From positions 62,001 through 126,000 of the forward strand of contig JANBPK010000720.1 of assembly GCA_027579435.1 (NCBI GenBank): a stretch of 64,000 bases of DNA, in the 5' to 3' direction. Positions 21,479 to 33,726 of this stretch are shown here, piece by piece (the stretch's first letter is position 1; each line of letters opens with the position of its first letter). Source of the stretch: Candolleomyces eurysporus (lineage: Eukaryota; Basidiomycota; Agaricomycetes; Agaricales; Psathyrellaceae). Position numbers and translations under genes: made by a program. Below the pieces are notes generated by a model, which saw only the letters and a program-made list of their open reading frames with translations, was not told the origin of the DNA and ran no database searches.

Positions 21479-23136
21479 ATGCCCCACGACTATGAATCGG
21501 ACTCGGACTCGGACTCGGACACGGACTTGAAGCTCGTAGGAGAAGACGAGGTTAGGGAAGATGTAAACATGGGCGACGCACATTCTGAATGGGGTACCAA
21601 CACCAGTTTTCATTACGACGGTGCCAGCGTCGCTAGCCATCCAAGTAGCAGTGCATATCCCGGCCCTCCAAGCACGATACAGTCGGCGTCGACATCTTTC
21701 CAAGCTTCCAGTGCGCAACAGAGCAATCTCAGCTCGTTCACTTCATATGAGCAAAACGTGGAAGAGCCCGTATCACGTTCGGCGTCACCGAGCTCCGTTA
21801 TATCCATCACAGAATCCCTAGAGACACGCATATACCGATATGAACACGGGCGAAGTCTTAACAACTACAGCGATGTATACAGACTGCCGGCAGACGAAGA
21901 AGAGTTGTCGCGACTAGGTGCGTTGCACTTCCTTTCTGTTCGTTTGATTTGAAGAAGAGCGAGTCTAATCTACTTCTATCCAGACAAGCAGCACCTGATG
22001 TTTATTGACATCATGGGAGCCAAATATCCTCCTCCAATGGGACCCATATTAGAAAGCAATATTCCTGGAGAAAAGAAAGTACTGGATCTCGGGGCTGGGA
22101 ACGGAGCTTGGTATGTCCCTTCAGACCAATTCAGCCGAGGCCGCCCACGGGTAACCCATTTTACCCCTACCAGGTTAAGAGATGTTTGTCGCGACTGGCC
22201 TCTTTGCGATGCATTGGCCGTTGATTTGGTTCCATTGAAAGAGTGTGTATCACACCTCTGGTTGACAACGTCCTTCCAGCCGTTGCTCATTAAACCTCAT
22301 TCGTGTAGCGTAACGCAGCTACCACCGAATTTTAGGTGTGTCTGGACTCGTTGCCGCGCGACGCCAAGCAATAACTAGTTTTCCTAGGAGTGAAGTTGAC
22401 GATATAAATATGGGCCTTCAACATTTTTATGACAAGTTTGACGTCGTCCATTGCCGATTAATCGCGTCCGGGGTTAGTGAACCGCTCGCCGTTCTATACA
22501 TGCCGCTTTAACTTGACATTTGGTCCCTAGATCAAAGACTATCAACTGCTCATTGAGCATATTAGTCGAGTACTCCGACCGGGAGGTCTCATCGAGCTGG
22601 CAGAATTCGACTTTACCATCTACGACGGTTATCGGAATCGAGTCAAGGTCTCAACCAGGGATCCCATTGGGCCTCCATGGTTCGCTACGTTTATGGCCCA
22701 TATAAATGAGGCTGTACTGGCATCGGGAGGGGACGTCGACGCAGCCTCGCACCTCTTGAACTGGATAAGGAACCATGAAGCCTTTGAAAATGTTGTGTAC
22801 CGGGAATTTTGGCTACCAGTCGTTCCGGGGCACGACAACATGTATCACGAAAACGTATATACACGGATGAAGGATGACGTGTTGGTCTGTGTCACCCCCT
22901 CATCTTTGTTTTCTCTGGCTGACAGCTTTCACACCTTGTAGTCTTTTCTGAAAGCGGGGAAACCATTGCTCCTTGGTAATGGAGTGCTAGAAGAAGAATT
23001 CGACATTATAGAACAACACGCTATCAGGGAAATCCACGAGTCTGAAATTGCCCAATATACCCGCCTTCAATGTGTCTATGCTACGAAGCGCTACGACGTA
23101 GTTTTGAGCGAAACCTTCGCGGGTCAGGAATACTAG
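21479..23136 (+). CDS. SAM-dependent methyltransferase, tandem copy A (LaeA/TAM-like)
   Basis: Seven exons (21479-21917, 21984-22110, 22174-22242, 22309-22335, 22388-22472, 22531-22884, 22942-23136) join to 431 residues. The N-terminal 110 residues are disordered and begin with a short Ser-Asp repeat. The family signature NNYSDVYRLPADEEEL precedes the class I methyltransferase fold. Motif I is VLDLGAGNGAW, acidic loop ALAVDLVP, then FDVVHCRLIASG, and post-motif RVLRPGGLIELAEFDF. Substrates of such fungal enzymes, related to the regulator LaeA, are mostly unknown. All splice phases agree with copy B downstream, and exons 5 and 6 have identical lengths (85 and 354 nt) in both, so the genes arose by duplication. 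The start could be further upstream. Confidence 0.87.
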
Positions 23137-24157
23137 CTATATGCAGCAGGTACGACATATGTTGCTTGCATGCCGTGTGGTCAGCATGGCTTATATTCAG
23201 TTCAGTGTCGACAGATGCGTGGGATGGAAAAAAATGCTACCGGCGGTCTTAGAAGAGGGTACAAAAACGACGCGATGCTCCGACGATACGCTCAGCTCAG
23301 TTATACGATGGGTAACATTATCAAATGACATGGGGATATGAATCCGCTACGTGGGTAGCTTCAAGGGCTAAAAGGTTCTTCGAAGAGTCACCTCGAGCAC
23401 CTCGGGACTTGTTGCTCGTGATTTGCCGTAGCGATATTTATTCAATTATTCAGAAGACGGGAAGAAGGTGTGGAACGTGGAACTCTTACCTGGCCGCAGT
23501 AGTGTCCCAGTGGGTGTGCGAGTGCATTGTACGAGCATTTATGAATTGCAATGAGCCTGTTCGACTTCGATCATACCATATGTCTGGCTTCATAATGAAA
23601 TCTATATAGTAATATTAGACTTACCCGGCGATTACGCTTGGACACGAGCATCGGTCTTCGGTTCGATGATCTCGAGAAAGAGCCGTTCAAGTGCCACTGC
23701 CTGAATTCTACTAGTGGAAAAACCATTTTGCACATGGTTGAACAAGTTCGGCGGTCACTGCAACAAGTCCGGGGGCACGTTGGCTTCGGCTTTGTCCTAG
23801 CCGTCTTGTAGGCGCCCGTCTGCACTTCGGCTCGGCGTGCCAGTGCCTGGAATGTCGGTTCAAACAGGCAATTTAGTGCAACGTTTTTCTTGCGATGACA
23901 GATATCGGCGCTCGGAAAAGAAAGAACTCCATAAAAGTCCTCATGGGCGAGGAGTTTTGTAGAGCGGAGACCTCTACCAAGTCCGTTACCAAACTCAAAT
24001 CGAAATCAAGGGGTCCCAATCACACGCAAACCGTGATCTCAGGGGGGTTCTTGGATGATCTTTCCAGGCTGTCAGTGTCTTTCTGGCTATATAACTCTAA
24101 TGCAGGCCGGTAGGTTTAGCGAATTCCTTCCTGCCCCCGGGTGAACTTGAAGTCCCA
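23137..24157. other. Spacer between the tandem methyltransferases
   Basis: This 1-kb spacer has many stops in all frames and no protein I recognise. It may hold the copy A 3' end and copy B promoter. Confidence 0.45.
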
Positions 24158-25629
24158 ATGGCGTCTCTAACGCTGGATATTGACTGGAATGACGACCAGG
24201 GATACTCCTCCGAGACGGATAAAATGTCGACAACTGACGACGACGTCCCTCCAAGTCCTATGTCTTCCGACACCAGCTTCAGCGACTGTGACTCTCGGTC
24301 AATGCGGTCGGCCTCTCCATCATCGGTTGTGTCAATGTCTAGCTCCATGCGCGAAGCGGCGTATAGAGAAGAGTACGGAAGACACCTTAATAATTACTCA
24401 GAGGTATACCGCCTCCCCGCAGACACCGAGGAACTGGAACGGCTGCGTATGTGTGTTCTGGTTCTGTCAGACCAGCCCCATTCAATCTAACAGCTATCTC
24501 TTCACCGTGTAGACAAGCAGCACTTGCTATTCATTGAGGTCATGGGTGGGAAATATTGCCCACCCATGGCAGAAGTAATGCAGGAGGATCACTCCTCGAC
24601 GCGACCTAAATCTGTGCTCGATCTCGGATGCGGTAGTGGTTCCTGGCGAGTTCTCTTTCTCCCGGGAAAAGACACACAAAGCTGAGACTTGGCCCAGGAT
24701 CATTGATGTTGCTCGAGATTTCCCCCATTGTCAAGCTATCGGTGTGGATTTGGTTCCCATGCAAGCAGCGTACGTACCCAAAATGCAACCGCCATTCTTT
24801 GGAAGACATTCTGATGCGTAGTATTCAATAGGGACGCACCGGAGAATTGCAGGTGGGTCTACCAGCGCTCCTATCATCCTCCAACTTCAATTCCCCATTT
24901 TTAGGAGCGAGGTTGATGACATAAACCTTGGAATGGAGCACTACTACAACGAGTTTGACGTTGTGCACACTCGACTCGTCTCCTCTGGTGTAAGTTTTGA
25001 CTTTCTGACCGTCAACGAAGCTTAAGCTCACCGTTTGGCAGGTGAGAGATTACAAGGCCCTCATAAATGAAATCAGCCACCTTATTATCCCTGGCGGACT
25101 GATCGATGTTACGGAGTGGGATTTCCATGCATACGACGAAAATTACCAACGGATAGAGCTCGACGTTAACGAGCTTGGTCCTCCTTGGTGGCCGAGATTT
25201 CTCGCCTTTGCAGAGGAAGCAATTAGAGCTTTCGGAGGTGATGGTGATGCAGCTACCAACCTGTACGACTCGGTCGCTGGTACCGGCGCCTTTCAAGAAG
25301 TAACCTATCGGGATTTCTGGATGTCTTCCTGTCCATGGACAAAGGGCAGCGAATTCCAGATGAAGATTGGCCAGGGAATGATGGAAGACATCTTCGTACG
25401 TACCATGAACATCTTGCTCTTCGCCCGACCAAGCTCAGCCTTCGTCTTTCAGTCTTTCTTGAAAGGTGCCCGGCCGTTACTGTTGGGAAGAGGCAATTCA
25501 GAAGAGGTTGTCAACATACTTCAGACAAACGCCAGGCATGAATTGTTAACAGGACAGAGCCGCACATGGATTCGATTGCAGTGTGTTTATGGGAGAAAAA
25601 AGCAGAAAAGCTCTCACACCAAGCGCTAA
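24158..25629 (+). CDS. SAM-dependent methyltransferase, tandem copy B (LaeA/TAM-like)
   Basis: Seven exons (24158-24446, 24513-24645, 24698-24769, 24832-24852, 24905-24989, 25042-25395, 25453-25629) join to 376 residues. It parallels copy A throughout: NNYSEVYRLPADTEEL, motif I VLDLGCGSGSW, IGVDLVP, FDVVHTRLVSSG, LIIPGGLIDVTEWDF and a final LLLGRGNSEEV. The N-terminal disordered region is about half the length of copy A's. The second intron starts with GC (GCGAGT), where copy A has GTATGT at the same position and phase; splicing there is required to keep the frame. The substrate is unknown. The stop lies 161 bp from the convergent ski2 stop. Confidence 0.87.
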
Positions 25630-25790
25630 GTCAACGACCTTCTTCTCTTCAAGCATGGACCGATCACTGTATTTTCCCTCATTGTATTTATCTCATCTGG
25701 TGCCGCCGTCCCATTGGTTTCTTGACATCCTGTATTGATATTGGTATCACATTCATATTGCGTTGTATTGCCTCGTTATAATGTACTTAA

Positions 25791-28700
25791 TTAGAAATAT
25801 AGACTTGCAGCAAACACGACTGTCGACTAATCAGCCATGAACCAAGCCGACGCTGAGGAGAATTACTTACTATCCCGTTTGATCTTGAGTTGTGCGTCTT
25901 CCATCTTCTTGAATAACTCTGCATCACCAATAACACGAGCAGCGTCCCTAACCTCGCGGCAGGTTTCATCCAGCCGGTTGATAACGCGAACGATCGTCCC
26001 TTCAGCGACATCGGTGAGGGCCGTGATTTGTTCAAAAGGCTGGGTGTAAAGGTTGAATACACACATTCATTCACAAACATAGCGTGGACTTACCATTCCC
26101 TTCGCCCATTCGTACACCACCTCGAGCAAACCGAACTTCAAAATGGATTTGTAGTCATCCGAAGCAACCTTGTGCAGAGTTTGGATCCGCTCTACACGAT
26201 CGCTAATTGCCGAAATTGCTTCTCTTCCCTCCTCCAAGCGAGGCGGGACCACAGGTTCAACGTCGGTTTTTTCCTGGAAGACAAAGCAGGAGAGCAAGGC
26301 AACGACCTCTTCAGGCTCATAGCTGGCGAAGACATTCTCGAGAATCAGTTCTGTAAGGATCAACTCGTTGGCAGAATTGATCTAGTCGTAATATGAATAT
26401 CGAGCACAAGTATTGCTTAGCAGAAAATGAACTTACCTCGCAAGCCACTCGCCCTTTCAGAAGAACGGTCGAATTATCATCGATGAATTTGAGGTCCTTT
26501 AGCACCGAGATCCTTTGCTCATAGTCTGGTATCAGTTCCAAGTTCTGATCGGAAATAGCGAGTCTGAGGTATGCAATTTGAGCCTGCAGCACTTTCCTCT
26601 CGTGTACCAACGCGTACTGTCGTCAAGGGTAAGTAAAAATTTTAGTTCCAAAATCAAAGTATACGCACATGTTCGTGGAACTGGGCACACAGCGTGGATG
26701 CCGCTTTCTTTAGCGATTGGGCAGCCGCATCTCTCAATCTGAGATTCTCCTGGAATTCAAACGCTCGTAACCGTTCCCAGCCGACCTCAGGGATTGCATT
26801 GGTAGGGAGCCACTCTTCTATCAGCGACTGGAGAGCATTGATACCGTCCCGCATCCGAGATATTAGATGGATATCCACGATCCCAGTAACATCCACCTAG
26901 ATGCAGCCGGTGAGCCGAGCCATGATCAGAAAACAACGAAACACACCTTGACGCTACGATCAGTTACCAGAACAACGCTGGTGATTGGGATAGACCTGAG
27001 TTCGTAGGTCCCGTTCTCTACGACGAGAGAATCAATCGGAAGTGGCCAAATTGGGGGCAAGGACTGAGGATCGACAGCTGCTTCACTTAAGCCTGATGCT
27101 AATTTTCAAGCCGCATGAGACATACCGTGCTGCCCAGATTTGGTCTCCGGATCCACGAGAGCCAAAACAAAGTACGACTTGACACTTCCCAACGCTCCGC
27201 TGTCGAGGGCCGGAACAGGGGCTTGCTTGAGAAGGATGGCGAGATTCGTCTTGCTGAAATGCTAAGAGAGACATCGGGTAAGTATATGCCGTTGGGTGTG
27301 GAACATCAATACGTGCACTATCCCTGACTACAACGACTCGCCCGGTAGCCAGAAGTTTGGATCCTTGAGGACTCGTCAGGGCCAGCTGCAGAAGAACTTG
27401 ATTCTTCTTCACGACATCGTGACATGAATCGTAGTAAGCGTCGATATCTTGGACACAAATGTCACATTCAAGTGAAGGCAAACCAGCGAGCCGCTTTTCT
27501 GCCTATATCCCGGTCGTCAGTATATTCCATATAAAAAACTTCGAGTAATATTCACCTCGACCACGGCCTTTTCTTGTGTGGGGAGCAATCTTTGAGAAGC
27601 ATTTTCAGAAAAGCTTCTTTTGATCATTTCTTCGACTCTGAGCGCTTCAACTCGCAGGAGATTCAAAATCATATTGTATGTGAGCCTGAATTGAGACGAG
27701 AGTTTGCCAGGGACCCCGATGATCATCGTGGTTAGAGTCGTTTGTTCGGGAAGTGAATCACCAGCGACGATCAGCACTGTGCCAGTGGGGTCCAATCCTC
27801 GTCTCCCCGCTCGTCCAGCCATTTGCGTGTACTCTCCAGGTAGGATCTCACGGAAACTCTTCCCGTCGTGTTTCCGTATACTCGAGAAGACGACACATTT
27901 GGCCGGCATGTTAACACCCTATGTATAACGGATAAGACGACGCCCCCAGATCCGTACAGAGTCTTACCATCGCGAACGTTTCTGTGGCGAACAATATCTT
28001 CACGAGGCCTCTCGCGAAAAGAATTTCCACCAGCTACGGACCGCTTAGTTGGATTCACAATGCAACGCAGGTTTAGAGCGCTCATACCTCCTTTACAAGT
28101 GGTAGCAGTCCACCGTGATGAACCCCGATGCCTCTTGAAAGCAAATCGCGCATCCTCGCGATCTGCGGCAGTTTCTTGTCAGGACCTAATGTCAAGTTGA
28201 GTGGAGACGATAATCAGACGTTCAAAAGCCCAAGCTCAACCTTTTAACCGGGACAAAGCTTTCTCAATAGCGACATGGACTTCGCTCTTCTCGACGCCAG
28301 TACAAAGATCTTGGTTGGTTAGGGTGCTAGCATTGTCTTCGCAGCGTTTCTTCGAGAAAGTGAAAACTACAACCGGTAAAAGGTTCTTCTTTTTGAGATG
28401 TCCAACGAGATGGACGTATAGATTCTTGTCTGCACCCGTGTGCATTGTTCGAGCAGCGGAAGGTGCATTACCGCCACGGCCTCTCGCTGGTACTACAGAC
28501 CCACGTCCACGCTGACCTCGCTGAGCAGAGTTAGCTGCTTTGGCGCCTAAGCGTTGAACTGGGGCCAGCCCTGCGGCTTCTCTTTCTTTGTCTTGTTTGC
28601 GTTTTAGCGCATCTCCTGCGTCTTTGTACCTGAGATCATTGCTCAGGAGAAGAACCTTAAATTAGTGTCACCGACCTACCCTTGGGACAAGAAAGACCTC

Positions 28701-30559
28701 TTGGCGTCCACAATTTTGAACATGTCTCTCCCGGCATAAAGGTAATGTTCCAGTGGAACGGGCCGCTGCAGAGTATATATCACATAGATGTCTTTCTTCT
28801 TCGTTCGCCTGTACAGTGCATTAGAAATCGTTCCTTTGAATTGACTCGACTTACCCAACCCAATCAGCAAACTCCTTCGCATTGGGGACAGTAGCTGATA
28901 GCAGGATAATGCTAACGTGGTCCGGTAGCATGATAATCACTTCTTCCCAGACGACACCTCGCTGAGAAGATTTAAACACCCTATCCTGCGAAGGAGGAAA
29001 AGTGGACAGACCTCTGCATCGTTAACGTAGTGAACTTCGTCGAAGATGACGAACTCAACGTCACGAATCAGGTCGGCGCCTTTGTACAGCATACTTCGTA
29101 GAATTTCCGTTGTCATGATGAGACAGCTAGCCTCGGGATTTATTTGCACGTCTCCAGTCAGAATCCCGACAGAGGACGCGGAAAATGTTTGCTTGAAATC
29201 CCTGAACTTTTGATTGGACAACGCCTTGATTGGAGAGGTGTATATGGCTCTATCAGGAAGATTAATGAAGTGAAGAAGGAACCAAGTTCATTGGCCATAC
29301 CGGGTCATATGTTTTTCTGAGAGTGCAATTGCGTATTCTGCTACAACAGTCTTGCCTGCAGATGTGTGAGCAGCGACGAAAACTGAATTCCCCTTTTCGA
29401 GGTGGTAGACCGCGTGTTTCTGGAAAATATCCAACTCGAATGGATACTTTTTCTTCGGTCAGACCTCTGCATCGATACGCGAGAATGGAACGAACTACCT
29501 TGTGTGCCATATCAGGAACGAGTTCGTGGAAGTTATTGAACGGCGCGTTGACGTCGATGACATGAGCCCAATCCTTCTTTTGAACGGCTGTCTTTCTGCC
29601 TCTTCTAACCGGACGAGAGGTCGGTTGAAGATTGGATGTCTATATTCGGTCACGACAAGTTAATGGGACAGAATGGCACAAAGCACGCACGGATACAGGA
29701 AGTAGGTCGTCGATCTCCAAGGGGCGAGAGGATGCACTATCTTCAATCTCAACCATTTCTTCTCTGACGCCGGGGGTATCGACGTATTCTCCAGACTCCT
29801 GAAGTATCGTTAGCTTCGTCGGAAGATGAATCAATGTCGCTTACAGCTGCAGACGTTTCAAGGAAGTCATCCATCGCAAGAATTGCGTCTGGAATTTCTT
29901 CACCTGGAAGGCGGAGACCACGGCTTAGGCCAGGCGCGACTGACCTCAGTCCTTTCGTCGAGTGTTCCAATGCCTTGCTAGACAAAACATCGATGGATAA
30001 TTCTTCCAATCCGCCTGGTAAGAATGGCACATATCCGGTTTTCCCTCGAACAAAGTTCTTGCTTGGGGCAGGAGCCCTATCTAAGGACGTCGAATTTAAT
30101 CCCGTAGTCTTCTTGAGAGTGGGGACCTTTTAGGGATTCGGGTTGTCAGTGGCTCAGTGACAAGTCGCGATAAGGATCCAACCTCGGTGTAGCCTACGAC
30201 ATGACCATCCAGGCCAGCGCGAACAAACGCAATTGACGTAGATGGATGAGAAGGCGAAGGATTAAGTAGCCTTGGAATTGAAATAGGTTCTTCCCAATGT
30301 CTAGAATGCCGAGGACTTGAGCAAACGCCATGAAGACTGAGCAATTCATATCCCACACTTGGTGAACGGGCAGCCAGTGATCTGGAAAGCAACGGGGCGG
30401 GAGGAGAAGCTGCCGCTCTATATCCCTGGATGTCTTATCCGCCGATGGAACAGCTGTGAGACCAAGTTCTTCTAGTGTTTCCTCTGGCTTCGAGCCTCCG
30501 GAGATCCTGGCTACCTCTTCGACCCTCTTTGCTATATCAAAGTTGACGGGTTTGACCAT
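25791..30559 (-). CDS. ski2: Ski2 RNA helicase (cytoplasmic exosome cofactor)
   Basis: This long, many-exon gene starts with [20 protein letters not shown] at 30559. The N-terminal arm includes [17 protein letters not shown]. Helicase motifs appear in order: [18 protein letters not shown] (motif I, about 29330), [31 protein letters not shown] (motif II, about 29040), [27 protein letters not shown] and [15 protein letters not shown] (motif VI, about 27800). An Arg-Gly-rich insertion lies between the RecA lobes near 28500. The C-terminal DSHCT region ends [17 protein letters not shown], then LYF. Ski2 is the DExH helicase of the Ski complex, which feeds mRNA to the cytoplasmic exosome. The close relative Mtr4 is less likely, given the N-terminal arm and the C-terminus. 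I did not resolve every exon border. Confidence 0.9.
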
Positions 30560-30824
30560 TGCTGAGGCAGGAAAAGTTGGAGAAAAGAGAAGAGATTCAG
30601 TGGGATAGATCTTCTTCGTTGCTTGTATCACAAGCCTTTTCTAGTCGCAAGGGCCATACCACCGGCGATTGAATGCAAGCACAAGAGACCAAAGCCAGGA
30701 TCTTGAAAGATCACATGATGATCTTATCATCGCGTTATTTACGCCTATTTGGTTGATCCCAATCATTTATCCGTCGATCCAAGATTTCCTCTCTTTGCCC
30801 CACTCTTTCTCCTTGTTTCTCCTC
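30560..30824. promoter_or_regulatory. Divergent promoter between ski2 and the homeodomain-like gene
   Basis: Start codons face outward across 265 bp. A pyrimidine-rich tract (30785-30820) directly precedes the plus-strand ATG, as in many fungal promoters. Confidence 0.4.
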
Positions 30825-32295
30825 ATGGATATGCCCATTGACAACGCTCCTGTCTGCTCGCCGGCCGAGTCCGACCCAGAAGACTCTCAGGCAAGTAGAG
30901 TCAGTCGCAAGAGGGCCCGCGACTCGGCAAAGGAGCAGCACTTTGAGGAGCAGTTCGACATCAATGACGACGGCCGACCCAAAACTCGACGCGTAAATCC
31001 TGCACGGCTTGCCCTCCGTCTGGGGCCAGAGCTTGTTGCTGAGATGGAGGCTCTCATTGTTCCAGGAGCGAAAATGCCTACCTTTGCTGTTCGCAAGGAC
31101 TTCCAAGAGCGGTATTGTGTAGATCGTCGACACATCTATGACTACTTTCATTCACGAGGTTGGTTTCACGCTTTCAAGAAGTGTGATTGCTTCTGATGAT
31201 GAAGTCTCACAGGATTGCGTGTATCCAAAGAAGACAAACACACGAACTTGATTCGAGGACGGGCGATGAAGGCGGCGGCGGCAGCAGCAGCAGCTGCCGT
31301 AGCAAATTCTGCTTCGTCCCCAGCGGTATGCGCCTTTGATTGGTTTTCCCTTTAAATTGCTTAGCTTCTCGTAGGCTGAAGCTGGGTCCGTCAATCCAGC
31401 TCCACGCTCGACAGTGCAGGCTGCGATGCCTAAACCAAAACCACCGGTCAAAGTTCCCAAGAAAAGAAAGTTAGACGGTGTCAAACCTCGTCGAACTTTT
31501 CTGGTGCCTTCTACTGGGAATGTATCGAGAGACAGTACGCTCTCTCCCATCTCGGAGCCAGCGGCTTCCCTTCGTTCGAATTCTTCTATGGAGACCGACT
31601 GGAATGGGCATGATACTACCTCGGAGCTGTCTGTCTCTGACGTGCCTGGGACACCCTCTACGACAACGACACCATTCAATACTAGTGTGACTACTGCCAA
31701 AGACGACGAACTCGACTACTTACCCTTCCCTTCTTCAGCGGAAAGTTACCTTAGCCCTTTGCTCGTTGGAGGACATAACGGGATGCTAGACTCGGAATTC
31801 TTGTCTTTCTGTGTGGATGCGGAGACGCCTTCCGTCGACAACTCGCTTGGCCAGGGTGAGCGCACGGCTCTCTATAACCTGGTCCAGAACTCTCTTCATT
31901 CTGACACAATGAATGGAAACCTGACCGGCTCGTACGGCCCCTACAGCAAAGACTGGACGCTTTTTTCTAGCCGGATGGCGGCTTTCAACGCTACTGGCAA
32001 AGACATGATCGCGAACCCATACGCACTGGAGTATTCACCTGCGCTTTCCTACGGCTACAGCGGAGAGTCATCGCCCGAATTGTTCGACCTGCGGAGCTGG
32101 CTTTCGGAAGATCTCGCACGGGAGGACGCTCAGGGTCTTCATTCAAGTACGTCTGCAGGTTCAGGTGTTAACGGGATTCGTACCGTTTATCTCGGGAGAT
32201 ACGATGGCTACCCGGAACCAGGCCCAATTTTCTCCCGGGATCATATACTCGCGCAAGCTCGAGCCAGGACGACATCTGCGCGAGGACAGATATGA
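30825..32295 (+). CDS. Homeodomain-like protein with a YDYFHSRG recognition-helix-like motif
   Basis: Three exons (30825-31158, 31213-31325, 31375-32295) encode 455 residues. Residues about 60-130 form a compact basic and helical block: RRVNPARLALRLGPELVAEM, then KMPTFAVRKDFQERYCVDRR, then HIYDYFHSRGLRVSKEDKH. The spacing resembles helices 2 and 3 of a homeodomain, with IYDYFHSRG where classical proteins have VWFQNRR. The first intron splits this block after SRG, so both exons are needed for it. A polyalanine run, a nuclear-signal-like KVPKKRKLDGVKPRR and a long Ser/Thr-rich region with LFDLRSWLSEDL follow. A DNA-binding regulator is an inference from the fold resemblance and basic signals. 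The gene model is solid; the function is not known. Confidence 0.75.
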
Positions 32296-32685
32296 CTGCT
32301 GTTCCTACAGTCTTTCCAAAACTCCGAACTTGCATCGAACCCAGACTTCATTTTCCTTTGCCGGTCGTTTCATATTAGAACACATGGACTGCGTCACCCC
32401 GTTTCTTTGCCGAGCGTTTGAACTTTTTGCATAAAGCATCGAAGGCTATTTTCGTATGGACTATTAGACAACCGTTTGCGACAACACTATCTTCCCGTTT
32501 CCAGTCTATCTCGTGCGATACCCGTTTCCCCAGCTAGTGATACCTACCACACCGTTATACACCCGATGCATATCGTTCTGTTCAAACCGATTGCTTTGTT
32601 CAAATTAAAACTTTATTCCGTCTTCGGCTACACAGCCGCCCAAATAACATACAAATCCGCCTGTTAAACAATACAGCACTAGTAA
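32296..32685. other. Convergent 3' intergenic region
   Basis: This lies between the stops of the homeodomain-like gene and the minus-strand unknown gene. No coding segment was recognised. Confidence 0.5.
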
Positions 32686-33726
32686 TTATTGAATAGTATA
32701 TGACTCCATGCATCCACACGAGCAAGTAATGACCTTCGCTGGTAAACCTCCCGGACGGAATAATGCGGAAAGACCAGGATTTGATATTGGGTGAGGCCGC
32801 GAGGGCTGATATGAACTGATCTTCGACGTCGAAATGTGGCCAATCTCTCGTTTCTCCAAAACTGGTGAGAACCCATGACAGTCAAGCGGCAAGGGTGACA
32901 GTGCTTCCACGGGAGATCTTGGATAGGGACCACTGGAATGGCTAGGTTTCGAGTACTTCCTCCTCCTCACCGGTTGCAATACACCCTCGCTGGCTGACGC
33001 CAGTTCGTCAAGAGATATTATCGGAATGCGACGTGAAGGCCGGGGCTGATGGAGTTTCAGTGGAGGGTGCATATGCCTGATGGGAGATGATGTCGTTGAT
33101 GATGAAGCTGAACTGAGGACTGATGGTGATACAGTTTTACTAGTCGATGCCAAAATATTTGTTGTGGAAGATGCTTGAGCTGGGGAGAACTGGATGAACT
33201 GATTGCAAGGGGTATCTGTGTTTGCTAATGATGGGTACGCATGCTTGAGAAGTGAGATCGGTTGCTGGGGACTGTGGGTGAGGTCTTCAATTGAATAGGA
33301 GGAAGTGGTAGAGAAGGCGGGAGAGAGGTCAGGGTTATGTGGTTGCTTTTCCCAGTCCAACTCATCGAGAAGGTCTAGCGAAGATTCTTGAGCGACGCTT
33401 GGACTTGACAAGTGGCTTTGCGGTGGCGATGAGAAGAGGCCTTCAACAGAGGGTGGCCAGTCTTCCAACGTCGGAAGCAGATGACTGGTTTTGCAGTCCA
33501 CGAAGTCTTCTCCCAAAGGCATCGTCCAGTCGTACACGGGAGTGGGAATCATATTGGAAGAGGTCGCAGAATGGGGAGTCGCATAGTCGCAGTCGTGAGA
33601 TAAGTCTGGGAGGTCGGAGACCATAGTATCAACATAGCGGCTGGATTGGGGCACGTCTGTCCGGATTGATATAGGTTCCAGCACGGAGCTGCTTGGCCTT
33701 TTGATGTCAGGGCCCGAGTTGGTCAT
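32686..33726 (-). CDS. Disordered protein of unknown function ending in a CSCGC motif
   Basis: A single open exon from the ATG at 33726 gives 346 residues. The frame stays open upstream to an acceptor-like TTAG near 33780, so a spliced 5' leader is likely. The protein is rich in Ser, Pro and Thr with few hydrophobic stretches. A basic patch (RRIPIISLDELASASEG, then QPVRRRKYSKP) and the ending GGLPAKVITCSCGCMESYTI are the only parts that look ordered. I do not recognise the family. Its length without stops and uneven composition support a real gene. It converges on the homeodomain-like gene. Confidence 0.65.
   Translation of the reverse strand: MTNSGPDIKRPSSSVLEPISIRTDVPQSSRYVDTMVSDLPDLSHDCDYATPHSATSSNMIPTPVYDWTMPLGEDFVDCKTSHLLPTLEDWPPSVEGLFSSPPQSHLSSPSVAQESSLDLLDELDWEKQPHNPDLSPAFSTTSSYSIEDLTHSPQQPISLLKHAYPSLANTDTPCNQFIQFSPAQASSTTNILASTSKTVSPSVLSSASSSTTSSPIRHMHPPLKLHQPRPSRRIPIISLDELASASEGVLQPVRRRKYSKPSHSSGPYPRSPVEALSPLPLDCHGFSPVLEKREIGHISTSKISSYQPSRPHPISNPGLSALFRPGGLPAKVITCSCGCMESYTIQ

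Noticed and set aside
21497..21525. Short GGACTC tandem repeat as a possible microsatellite locus
   Set aside because: It sits in the coding start of methyltransferase copy A and encodes a Ser-Asp run, so it is ordinary coding low complexity.
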